From Muricea muricata (taxonomy: Eukaryota > Cnidaria > Anthozoa > Malacalcyonacea > Plexauridae), in NCBI GenBank assembly GCA_963855995.1, contig OY979725.1, positions 1,488,001 through 1,552,000 of the forward strand: a stretch of DNA of 64,000 nt. The letters are read 5' to 3'. The notes under the pieces were generated by a model. The model did not search any database. It was not told the origin of the DNA and was given only the letters and a program-made list of their open reading frames with translations. Position 1 is the first letter of the stretch, and the number at the start of each line of letters is the position of its first letter. Below, in pieces: positions 50,215-61,833 of this stretch. The translations under genes and the position numbers were made by a program.

Positions 50215-53200
50215 ATGGCGTATGTCCGAGTTGTTGGTGGACTAGCAGTTCTAGGTGGAGGTTGCCTGGCATATGCCATAGCTCAGAGCCGTCATGTAGG
50301 TGTTGCACCAGATTGTCTGGACATTACTGTGTAGAAAAGGAGAATGAAGAAACCTAACTATATCTTGTGCAAATTTCACATTTCAGACCATTACAATTGA
50401 GTATCATGATTTAGACACTGCTATAAAATTAGGAGAGAAACTGACACCATTGCCATCAAGGTAACATCACTGGATAAAATTTGAAACTTTTAAATCTCAA
50501 TGATTATTGGGATTTTATAAAGGTGCTAAACTGACACAAAAACTTCATAGACAAAGTCAGCTTCAAAGACTAAAGGAGACAACAGAATTTGATGTTTTGG
50601 TGATTGGTGGAGGAGCTACTGGTTGTGGTGTTGCACTTGATGCAGTTACCAGAGGTGTGTGGGCCCCAGACTCCTAAGCCTGGGACAGGGTTGTATTTGC
50701 AATTTGCGAAAGATGGGTGAAATACAGAATATAGATATTTCTGTTAAAATTACATTCCAAATGATTAGTTTTGTAATAAATTGAAGTTAAATTAATCATG
50801 AAACTACCAGTACCACAAGTTTGCTTTTTGCTAGCAGTGCTTCCAGTTTTCAAAAAGAAATTCCCTTAAATTTTCACAAAGGAAATTTGCAAATAGTTTC
50901 CCATAGTGCTTCCAGTTTTCAAAAAAAAAATCCTTTAAATTTTCACAAAGGAAATTTGCAAATAGTTTCCCATTCTAATAGGGCCAGTATTCCATGTTGA
51001 CTTTACTTGGTAAAGTGGTCAATATCTGCCCAATCTAAATTTGGTCTCTCACTTGTGTTTTTTCACGATCTGTATTGCTGCATGTGTAGGTCTGAAAACT
51101 GCATTAGTAGAAAAAGATGATTTTGCATCAGCAACAAGCAGCAGAAGCACAAAACTTATTCATGGCGGGGTTCGATACCTACAGAAAGCTGTGTTTAATC
51201 TGAGCTATGAGCAGGTTTGAGGATTAATGTTTCAGCGTCTTTTTGAAGGTTTTTTAAGAGATATGCTGAATAATAATGTTCTGTCATGTTTAGTTCAAGC
51301 TTGTTACCGAGGCATTACATGAACGTGCTAACATGCTGAGGAGTGCACCACATTTAACTCAGTCGCTGCCCATAATGCTACCTGTTTACACGTAAGTTTT
51401 ATGTTACTGGTAAATGCTCCAAGGGTTAGTTCTTCATTTTAATTGTGATCTTAAAAGTGCACCAAAAGTATCCGTAGCGCCATCGACCAGATAGTGATTT
51501 TGGCAATGACCCAGCAGTGGAGAAATGACTATTAGGTATATTGTATTCACAAGAGATAAGAAGTTACTAATTAGCTCAAAAATGCTGAACATTAGTATAG
51601 GTTTTTACCAGTTACTGAACATGTTTAGAAAGTTTGAAAAAATCACCATCCGGTAGATAGCGCTATTTAAATTTCATACAACCATCACACGTTGTAAGAA
51701 TCTACCCCCAAATAACATACATTCAAAAACACTGGCATACTATACGCTACGTAAAAATAATAATACACATTACATTTAGTGACGAATCTATTACGATCCG
51801 TGATTGACCAATAAACGTCTGATTGAGGCTTGCGCGAGTCATAGCCATGCGACTTACATTTCAATTTATCTATCACTGTCTGCTCCTAGTTGGTGGAAGG
51901 TGCCATACTTCTGGGCGGGAATAAAAATGTATGATTTCATTTCTGGAAAGCAACTTCTGCACGGCAGTTATTTTGTTGGTCACAAGAAAGCATTGGAATT
52001 ATTTCCAACGATCAAAAGAAAAAATTTGTGTGGCGGAATTGTCTATTACGATGGTAAGATTCGTCAAGGTTAGATTAGATTAGCGACCAGAGTTGCAGAA
52101 AGCGTTTAATCTTTCTCCGGGCAAAATTTTCAAAGTTTGCATGAACCTTTCTCAAAATGTTGTAAAGTTGGGCTTTCCAATCTGAAGATGAACATGAAGC
52201 TTGATCACTGTTTTTTTATTTCAGAAAGAAGGCACGATTTCTGGAATAGATCATCTATTAATTTTTTTGTTACGTTAGTGTTTAGGATACATTATGAAGT
52301 GTCTTGACATGAAACCTGCCTCACTGACCGCCCATTTTGCAAACCTTTCTCACGGGTAATACCCGCATACCCTTGGCTTTTTTGCAACTCTGTTAGCGAC
52401 TTTATTTAACGAGGGTGACACAGAGGACAGTATTATGGATGTGAGAGGCACACATCACGCTAACTGCTTGCACACCCGTGCTTCCCCAAGAAGCCTGTGA
52501 AATTTGAAAAGGAATGTAAAAGGAGGTAGAATTTTGTTGGATGTCCGAAATGAAAGACTGTTTTATATTTAGGTCAACAAGATGATGCTCGAATGAACGT
52601 GAGCATAGCGCTGACAGCGGCAAGACACGGTGCAAGTGTTGCCAACCATATCGAAGTGATTCGCTTACTCAAGAAAAAGGTCTTAGAAGGTAATACGCAC
52701 ATTGTTACTGAGCCATACCCTTTTTCATGACACTATTTCCCTGCTTTGCCACAAAGAAAGATCACCACAACGACCGCATACGTCAATTTTTGTCGAACCG
52801 TACTGAGAATCGACCTCGGATTTGAAAGGGGAACGGTTTAACCACTTAGCCACAAAAACCCTCACCATAGACGTATTATTTTAACCTAAATATATATCAC
52901 TAAGAACAATAAGTCGTAAAGGCATGCATCTTGTTCGCAGGTGAGGCTGAAAAAGAAATCGTGTGTGGCGCGCGTGTTCGTGACCAGCTCACGCAAGAAG
53001 AGTGGGACGTTTGCGCAAAGTGCGTGATCAACGCTACGGGGCCGTATACAGATAACATCCGAAAGATGGACGACGCATCGACAGCTAGCATCTGTCAGCC
53101 AAGCTCTGGAGTACATATCGTGTTGCCTGAGTATTACAGGTAAAAAGTTGTGAAAAATTTCCTGGTCTCCTTTGCAGCCTGTTTGCGAGTAAGAGCTTCA

Positions 53201-55077
53201 TCCGACAAAAACCTCGCTCTACGTATTCTCCAACAAACAATCGACATCATTTAGCGCGATGAGTAGTCAATTAGGACAAATATTACCGACACTAGTTGTG
53301 ATAAACCTTGATCTTGATTCAGAAGTATTAATACTTTTTTAGTCCACGTAACATGGGATTTCTTAACCCAGAAACGAGTGATGGTCGAGTGGTATTTCTG
53401 CTACCTTGGGAAGGTAATGTACTACTTTCCCAGTTGGGACAGCATAGGGGGGGGGGGGAGGGTGCACAAAAGCCGGCTAAATTAACTGTGGATTTTAGCG
53501 TGAAAATCAAAGGATGTTCTCCATCAGCTTGTAATTACCTTGGAAATATTTTTTCAGAAATCTTGTCTAGATTGATGCTAGTTTAGTTTCAAAGTTTTAG
53601 AATAAGCAAAGATGTAGAAATACAGAAACTAAAGCAATGGCTTTAAACCCAGCTTTAAACAACTAACCTCTGAGACGTGAAGAAAGAGAGAAACTAAAAC
53701 TGTCGGTTTAACTTTAATCTATGACTATCACTAGTTAACCCAGCTTTGAACAACCAGCCCCCTTACTAAATCTTACATTTTAGGGAAAACAGTAGCTGGT
53801 ACCACCGACAAACCAACTACGCTAACGTTCACTCCTAAACCTACCAAATCAGAAGTGCAGTTTATTCTGAACGAAATCAAAGATTATCTGAGTGACGATA
53901 TAACAGGTAATGTATATAATTGGTGTTAAACAGACTGTCTTAATTATTAAGGTGACAGAGCTATTTTTAACATTAAGATACCGGTATCAGCTAAATACCT
54001 TGAGTAACTCCGATATACCGCCCAACTTTAGAGTAAACTTTGAGATACAGTTCCACAAGGAACCGCATCAGGCCTAGTGTTTAAACACGCGTGTATGTTG
54101 AGGACACACAGTGATATTTACGAAAACGATCATAACATCAACAAAATCTTGCCAGTAAAGTGAATGTTAAGCCACGAATTTACTTAATAAACATCTTACT
54201 TTTTCTGGTCCACAGTACGTAACGATGACGTCTTAGCAGCCTGGAGTGGCATACGGCCACTGGTGAAGGATCCCAAATCGAAGAATACCGAAGCTCTCGC
54301 GAGGAACCACGTTATCGACGTGAGCGATGGAAATTTAGTGACGATAGCTGGTGGAAAATGGACAACATACAGATCAATGGCTTCGGATACGGTCGACGAG
54401 GCTGTGAAATGTTGTCAGCTTAAACCAGAGTTTAACAACTGTCAGACTGATGGCTTAATGTTAGAAGGAGGAGATGGTTATACTCCAAATCTTTATATAA
54501 AACTAGTTCAAGATTACGGTGTCGATACAGAGGTAGCAAAACATCTTGCTCATTGTTACGGTACTAAAGCAATCCAAGTGTGTAAAAATATTAGTGGTTC
54601 TGGTAAAAGACTGGCTAAAGAGTTCCCGTATATTGAGGCGGATGTCAAGTTTGCTGTGCAGGAATATGCATGTACTGTCGTCGATGTTCTCGCGCGACGC
54701 ACACGACTCGCGTTTCTAAACGTGGAGGTCGCGCGCGATGTTGTTCCGCGCGTGGTTGAGATAATGGCAAAGGAGCTGGGATGGAGTAGAGCAAAGAAAC
54801 AGGTAGGAAGAAAAGGTAGACTTTATGGATACATCGTATGACGAGAGTTTAGCGTCAATGTGCAAATAAACTGAATTTAACTCGAAATCATCAAAGATCT
54901 TAGCTCTTAAGTACACAATCTTAATCTAGGGAGATTTGGTCTCTAATCCTACCAATTTACGAAGCGAGATTTGGTCTCTAATTGTACCAATCTTTTTTTA
55001 AGGAGGAGACAAAGCAAGCAATGGAGTACTTAGAGCAAATGGGACTAAAATTGAAGGATGAACAAGCGTCATCTTAG
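50215..55077 (+). CDS. GPD2: Mitochondrial FAD glycerol-3-phosphate dehydrogenase, without EF-hands
   Basis: It oxidises sn-glycerol 3-phosphate to dihydroxyacetone phosphate at the inner mitochondrial membrane and passes electrons to ubiquinone. Twelve exons: 50215-50295, 50387-50460, 50551-50654, 51090-51214, 51294-51391, 51890-52053, 52573-52689, 52941-53139, 53343-53413, 53784-53906, 54216-54802, 55003-55077; 605 residues, phases consistent. Seen: N-terminal hydrophobic segment ([19 protein letters not shown]), FAD fold [107 protein letters not shown]. Vertebrate GPD2 (about 727 residues) continues with calcium-binding EF-hands. Here the last exon adds only 24 residues and stops at TAG 55075-55077. 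Confidence 0.95.
50837..50981. repeat. Tandem duplication of ~73 bp in a GPD2 intron
   Basis: Two adjacent copies share GTGCTTCCAGTTTTCAAAAA and CAAAGGAAATTTGCAAATAG, with differences mostly in an A-run. The high identity suggests a recent event. Confidence 0.85.
51455..51700. repeat. Dispersed element with AACATGTTTAGAAAGTTTGA core, copy 2
   Basis: It contains ACCAGTTACTGAACATGTTT and a GATAGCGCTATT motif; the same words occur in opposite order and orientation at 58440-58705. It lies in a GPD2 intron. Ends are not precisely defined. Confidence 0.5.
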
Positions 55078-55782
55078 CCCAGCTACTGCATCAAAAGCTT
55101 TGTTCACGCAACAGCTTGCAGGAGTTAAGCAATCAGGGAGTCGATAAATATAGACAGTCCAACTGCGGAGTTTGCAATAGCTCTGAATTTGTATGTTCAG
55201 TCCCACATTTTGGAAAGCCATCTATTAAGAAATAAGAGCTTTCCAAACAGCAAAATTATGAATGTTAGTATGTGACTTATTCAAATTATATGAATTTTGA
55301 AACATCAATGCTTTTCACATTGGTTGCTATATCGCGCGATCAGGATGATCAAAAAACCTATAACTCCACAATCGAATGGTCCTATATCAACCACAAACAA
55401 GCGATGGTATATTACACAATACTTTTGCCATACGATAGTTTGTGCAAGGTCTTGCTTCGTTGAAGCAAAACATTGCGTTTTTACAATATTATTTCCTGCA
55501 TTGTCAATCGACAATGCACGTGACAAAATTTTCCTGCCAGGAAAGTAAGGCCATTGCCTTGTGCTACATATTCACACAATAGATCTAGGCTGCTGCGTTA
55601 TGCGCGTAAATACCGGTTGCAACACAGTCAAACATTTTCTAAATGTTTTATTCCTTACTACATTTGTTCCACACTTTGAAATGGGATTCCAATCATTAAG
55701 CTTTACAACACTTACCTTACGGAAAGTGCGTTTGATTAAATAGTCGTGTTCTGTTTTAAATACCATTTTCAGCTACCATCAC
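55078..55782. other. Tail-to-tail spacer between GPD2 and FAH
   Basis: No further exon was found; in particular no EF-hand loop (DxDxDG-type) was seen on the plus strand. On the minus strand an AATAAA (55647-55652) about 130 bases after the fumarylacetoacetase stop is a plausible polyadenylation signal. I see no repeat family here. Confidence 0.55.
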
Positions 55783-58700
55783 TCAGGGAAAGTTCAGAGC
55801 TGGCAAGACCTTGCCTTCACAGCTGCCGAAACCAATCACGTATCCATCACCTTGAGCATGCGCGGTCATGATCACCTCATCGCCATCTTGGATGAACTTT
55901 CGATCCACTCCCGGAGCGAGAGGGATCAGTTTTGAACCACGCCAGGACAATTCTAACATTGAGCCGTACGAATCTGGGGTCTAAACGCGTAGAAGATAGA
56001 GGAGACTTTATGTATCGTGTGTAGAATGCGAATGATCTATTTGTCTGATTGGTTTCAAAAACAAAGCAAAAAATACTACCGAAGTTGTGCAAGTCTGTCA
56101 TCAACTTGTGGCAAGTCTGTTGGTTTCACCATATTGCATGAAGTCGGTGAAAATTCCAATTACACAAGGGTCTGCAAGACCTGCATGTGTAATTGAGATT
56201 ATATGAGCAAACGGAGAGAGAAATATATGAGAAAACAACCATTTGTTTTCTCATATATTTCGACCGGAGTTTGTGAAATATAATCAGACTTGATGCAACT
56301 TGATATCTACAGACCTGCTGCAACAAGTTGAAACAACTTGAGGATAAAATTCTTGAGAATCAACTTGCATCAACCCGTGGACAGCTATGTCGGCCACTTT
56401 CCTATGATAGCCGCAAGGCGGCAGGCATCTGCAGGAGATTTGCTGCAACTTGCGTCATCTGACGACTGTCAAAAGTCAAAAGACTTGACATTGGCTACTT
56501 TTGATAAAAGTATTTTCGGTACATGTTTGCCGGTGCAGGAAGAATTCAACTCCAAGCTTTCTTTCTTTCTAGATTTTCAATAATACTTACAGGTCCGCTG
56601 ATGGTCCCCGATGCCATAAGGTCGCCAGGTCTAGCATTGCAGCCAGTCACGGTGTGATGAGCAAGCTGTTGTTTGGCGGTCCAGTACAGATTCTTCATGT
56701 TTGATTTGCATACTACAGTACCTTTGTCCATTCCTTCTCCTAGATAAATTACATGTGTGCTTAGTTTATTAATAAGGTTTCTGGTGAATTAATTATTGGA
56801 TGAGCTTGAGCGGAATATCGAGAATTATTGAGGCGGAGGTTGGCGCTAACCGAGGCCTCAGTAACTCTCGATATTCCGCGAAAAGCGAATTCAATAATTA
56901 TTTATTATTCACCCAAAAAGTTTTGTAATTTAAGAAAACCAAAGTCGCCATACAAATTCAATACCTCTGACAACCTTGAGCTCCACACATTTTGCCCCGA
57001 AAACTTTGTTGGCTTCATGAAATGCCGGATCATTTATGATGTTTATGTCACGGGTTGAAAGAAAATGTCTGTTTAAACCAAAACGAATACTATTCAGGCT
57101 GCTTTTGCTGCAGGCTGAGAGAACTTCTTTTCGAGCTTCGTATTAACATTTTCAAAACCTCGACTAATCTGTTCTTTTCACCGGGGTGGTTCATGCTTTT
57201 TTCGTCCAAATACTTCGTGAAGATGTTCAATGCAACCTTCGTGGCCTTTTTAGTGTTTTCCCGCATCCTTGCCATCGAGAAGTTTCTGTAATTCGCTGTA
57301 AGTCACTGTGGCAAACCGCGACGCGGTCGCCATTTCTCGCTCAAAAATGTTTCCGTTGTTACTGGCGTCAGTACATTATTTGTGACGTCATAATTGCAGA
57401 ACAGTCAAAATTATTTGCAAAAGTGACGTCAGAATTACAATCAGCAAGAATTCTCTGTAGCTCGTTAGCCAATCAAAATGCGACTTTTATACATAGCGAA
57501 TAATAATAGCTTTTAACCGCAGTTAACTGTTCAGGGACCGGTTGTATCAAAGGCGTTTAGCTTAAACGGTGGATAAGTGAAATTTAAAAATCACTTTTAC
57601 ACCTAGTACGGTACCAAAATTATGAGTTTAATAGAATAAATATTTAGTTTTATATATAATTGTTCTTCTTAGGTCAAAGAACTTTAGCTGATTTGTTTAT
57701 ACAACATGCAAACTTGTTTTATATTTTTGACTTATCCACCGTTTAAGCTAAACGCCTTTGATACAACCAGCCCCAGTTTTACATCTAGTATGGAGCCGAA
57801 ATTATAAGTTTAATATTTAGCTTAATTTATAATCGTTCTTATCAGGCTGAATAACTTTAGCTGGTTTGTTTACACAACATGCCAACTTGTTTTATATTTT
57901 CGACTTATCCACCGTTTAAGCTAAACGCCTTTGATACAACCAGCCCCAGTTTTACATCTAGTATGGAGCCGAAATTATAAGTTTAATATTTAGCTTAATT
58001 TATAATCGTTCTTATCAGGCTGAATAACTTTAGCTGGTTTGTTTACACAACATTCTAACTTGTTTTATATTTTCGACTTATCCACCGTTTAAGCTAAACG
58101 CCTTTGATACAGCCGGCCCCTGGTTTTAAGTGCCACAATCCTGCGGAGAGTCTACCCGAGAAGATGCAGCAGTTTACATTTCCAGTTCAAATTACCTTTG
58201 ATAGCCACTTCCAAGTCTACATTTAGCGAGTACGGATCAGAATGTCGTAGATACGGCAATGGCTGTGGGTCCTGCGAAAAATTCAACGTTGTTTTCAACT
58301 TCGCTGCGATTTCCGCGCGCTCAAATTTCTCCCTCTCGTGGACGCGCACGAGTGCGTTGAAAACGAATGCTCTCAGTGCATGATTTCTCGCAAACCGATT
58401 CACTCGTTTTCATCCATCAAAAGGAGAAAGTTGACCTTATTCTCAGGGACTGGTGGTACGAAAGGTGGATGAAGGTGGATAAAGCTGTCCACTGGATGGT
58501 GATTTTCTCAAACTTTCTAAACATGTTCAGTAACTGGCAAAAACCATATTTAAGTTCAGCATTTTCGAGCGAAAGTCACTTTTATATAACTCTCTTGCGA
58601 GTTTAATAGCTCTGGTCTCTTTGCTTTTTATGCCTTTCTGCGGTAGTTGGAAAAACCTCTATCCGGCTGATAGCGCTATTCACCTTACGTACAACACAAC

Positions 58701-61700
58701 CGACCCCTGTTCTAGCACCGTCCTAAAGGGAGGACGGGGGGGGGGGGGGTCCTAAATTCCATCGTCCAAGTATACAAATCCCATAATCCTAGCGCCTGTC
58801 TTAATCCCATTTTCTATTTTCTAGCCAATGAATCCCACTCGCATTTTCCCAGAAAAAATAGGCAATTCCTAGCTCCTATTTTACACCTTCAAGACCCTCT
58901 TCTAAACGAATTGAGTTACTCTGTGAATTTGGAGTTCTTCCTTGTTATCCACTGAATAGTAACCACTGTGCGGCTTAGATACCTGTGCTGGATTAGCAAC
59001 CATGAATGGTTGTAAAGCTTCCATGGTGACAACCCAGGGTGAGATCGTAGTACAGAAACTCTTTGCCAAGAAAGGACCAAGAGGAACATATTCCCATTTC
59101 TGAATATCTCTTGCTATTGAAAACATGAAGTATGCGCAGTCAACTTTTGAATGATGGCAGATTATTGGGCTGAAATCACGATGTATTTTCTTCAACATGA
59201 GCAGTTAAATAACATCACTCAAAAGGTGCCCTTGAAACTGAGAAATACGTTGAAGAAAATGTTTAACAAACTCACCGCTCCAATCGTTCATGATAACCAT
59301 TCCAAAGATATGTTCATGAGCCTGGGATCAATTGATAACAAAATAAGTTGCCAGGATACCATTAATCATAAAGTAAAAATCCATGTTTTAAGCAATTTAG
59401 GCCCTTTACTGCTAACTTCCTGACGAAGTGAAGTGCTTGAAAAATGCCGATTTTCCCTTTATCTAGCAGTAGTGAAAGAAGCCATACATCTCATGTGAAT
59501 TCCTAACAAAATCAGCATTTGAATGCGTGACTTTCATTATGTAATAATACCTTTTGTACAGGAATAGGTTCCCCCTGATTGTTTCCTGGTCCAACAAAGA
59601 AAGCCTACAAAAAATACTCAATGAATGAATACTGTACGTAAGTTCCAAGAAAAATTCCTAGAAACAGCATGACCTTGATAAAATAGTGTCAATGAAACTG
59701 GAAAGAGTTACCAGAACATTTAAGTTTGTAATCAGGCTTTAAGTTTCTAATATATCTCTGACAATTTACCAGTAAACCAAAACTCACCATTTCCAATTCA
59801 AAGTCCAAAATCTTACATGGACCAAATACTGGAGGCTTGTCTGAAAGAAAACTTCATTTTTTAATATTGGTTCTTATAATGAACAAGAATGGCAATCTCC
59901 ATCACTCTTTTTTGACATAATTTCAAAGTGTGTGGACTATTCCACAGCAGACTCTTAACTTACCATCAACCATTCTGGACTGGCCCACTGGCCTTCTGAC
60001 AGGTGTACCCGAGATAACGACAGATGAGGCACGACCATGGTAGCCTACTGGCAAGTGGAGCCTACCAACAGCATATAAACTCATTTAATTTAAAATGCTA
60101 CATCACAAAATAATATCCATGATTACACAATCATGGTTTGCCCTGGTGGAAAAAGCATGAACATGAACCATCCAGGTGGTAGATTCCTTCTGGATGAAAC
60201 AGACTGTAGTGGTATGTTTTTGAGGTATTTTGCACAATTATACATTTTGCTCTCTCTATATGTCATTGAGCACTCTTCTGTATTTTGCAAATCAAAACTA
60301 ACACATTTTGCATATAACATATTTTACAATTTAATTAGATTTTATACATAATTACCAGTTAGGAAGAAGTGCATTCTCTTTGCCTCTGAACAAAGTACCA
60401 ATGTTTGTGGCATGCTCTCGTGAGGAGTAGAAATCAGTGTAGTCACCTAGAGTTTAAGTTAGACAAACTATTTGGTACCTGCGCCAGCACATTCTCGCTT
60501 GAGGAGGGGGAAGCTTGTTGGAGAGGGAGGGTGAGGGAGGGCTACTTTGAGAGGGAAAGATACTTTGACAAGGAGGGCTATTTTGAGAGGGAGACAGAGG
60601 GCTACTTTGAGAGAGAGAGAGAGAGAGAAAGGGCTACTTTGAGAGAGGGGCAACATTGAGGGCAGGGGGGGGGCAACATTGAGAGGGGGAGAGGGGGCTA
60701 CTTAATTTGAGAGGAACAGGGGGGGGCTTATTTAGTTAACCATAAATGCTTATTTAGTTAACCTAAATGGAGATTATCCATCTCTGCCTGTTTTGTCTCA
60801 TTCTATTGCGATGTGTAGTCATTTAATATTGATGCAATGGGGCACATTAGAGAGTAGTATTTGAGAGGGGAGGGGCTAAATAGAGAGAATATGGTGTTCA
60901 CTATACAAACTTGCTCACATATATAATACCTATATCAGCTGGAAGATGCATCGTCACTTCATTTTGTGGGATGAGGCATTTAGATCGGAGTTCAGCATCA
61001 TCTCTTAAAACACCCTAAAATACGTCAAATTTGGAAGAGATCCATTTTGTGGTTGGGGTCTATTCAAGGAAATTGTTTACGGTGAAACATATATGCATAA
61101 GGGATCAGTCTCATTGGCTATAGAAATACAATGCAACTAATTACAGCAATTATTCATACCTGGTCTTTAGATAATATTGACTGCAAAGTCTGGCGAGTTT
61201 CATGCCATGCTGCATGACCCAGACTCATGAACTTATTTAACGTTGTCTATAAAACAAAATATCATGTGATCATCACTTGATCCATAGAAATGAGACCCTG
61301 CGGGTATGCATGTTGCTGTTCTGACTTGCAAAGCAAGTGATGTGACAACACCACAAATAACAACATGGGGCCATGCCACACCCCCAACGTTCCCCCAAAG
61401 CCAAAATGGCTTCTCGAATTTCAAAATTAAAAAGATCACGTATGCAAACACAAGTCGACAACGATCAGTCATATTTTTTGTAAGAGCTCGACACTTTTCC
61501 ATGCAAAGTATCACAAACCAACCTCAGCAAAGACATCTTGGTGAGATTGCACAACAGTGCCATTCAAGAGATGTCTTATAGCTTTCAGGTCCAATACGTA
61601 TTCGCCAATTGCCACGCCGATTCGATGTGTACTCTACAAAAATACAAGAAAATATTTTGAATTAGAGAAAGCAACGATAGAAATTTTACAGCAAAAGTGT

Positions 61701-61833
61701 TCAATACAAAACCGGCCTAGAGAAAGGATGAAGCACAGTTGTTTCAACTTACATCGCTTTTTGTGGAAAACACGCCATAAGGTAAGTTCTGTATAGGAAA
61801 ATGAGAATCAGGAGCTATAGAAATGAAAGACAT
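55783..61833 (-). CDS. FAH: Fumarylacetoacetase
   Basis: Last step of tyrosine breakdown: hydrolyses fumarylacetoacetate to fumarate and acetoacetate in the cytosol as a homodimer. Thirteen exons, 5' to 3': 61833-61753, 61633-61523, 61246-61160, 61014-60930, 60446-60356, 60061-59964, 59840-59788, 59604-59551, 59321-59276, 59113-58983, 58271-58196, 56739-56591, 55980-55783. They give 419 residues, the same length as human FAH. It starts [20 protein letters not shown]. Active-site and metal segments are intact: [77 protein letters not shown] and SMLELSW. Nothing suggests a pseudogene. The intron 56739-58196 is swollen by transposon remnants. Confidence 0.97.
56786..57510 (-). mobile_element. 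Decayed DNA-transposon-like insertion with a [10 protein letters not shown] coding remnant
   Basis: The left end (about 56786-56905) is a large imperfect palindrome: AATTATTGGATGAGC and GAGCGGAATATCGAG are mirrored by CTCGATATTCCGC and AATTCAATAATTA. The right edge resembles it (AGCGAATAATAATAGC near 57498). On the minus strand [19 protein letters not shown] (from about 57333) runs into a stop, while a neighbouring frame continues [20 protein letters not shown], so at least one frameshift separates them. This N-terminal motif is one I associate with cnidarian proteins of the KIAA1958/QRICH-like, DUF3504 (Crypton-related recombinase) group. That family link is from memory and uncertain. The catalytic part is absent. 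Confidence 0.45.
57533..58120. repeat. Miniature element, GGCCGGTTGTATC family, copy 2 with tandem partial duplications
   Basis: A full element occupies 57533-57774 (left GGGACCGGTTGTATCAAAGG, right TTTGATACAACCAGCCCC). Its right part is then repeated twice more as near-identical ~173-bp units (57775-57947 and 57948-58120), each ending GATACA(A/G)CC(A/G)GCCCC but lacking a left terminus. It lies in an FAH intron. Confidence 0.8.
58440..58705. repeat. Dispersed element with AACTTTCTAAACATGTTCAG core, copy 3
   Basis: The ends are imperfect inverted copies: GGTGGTACGAAAGGTGG at the left and CACCTTACGTACAACACAAC at the right. It contains GATAGCGCTATT, as at 51455-51700. It lies in the FAH intron between the exons at 58983 and 58271, and this is the best-bounded copy in the window. 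Confidence 0.6.
60485..60895. repeat. G-rich element related to the one at 8034
   Basis: Repeated GGGCTACTTTGAGAGGGA phrases, then GGGGGGCTTATTTAG, ending in GCTAAATAGAGAGAATATGG, the same terminus as at 8368. The left inverted end was not found, so the copy is probably truncated. It lies in an FAH intron. Confidence 0.5.
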
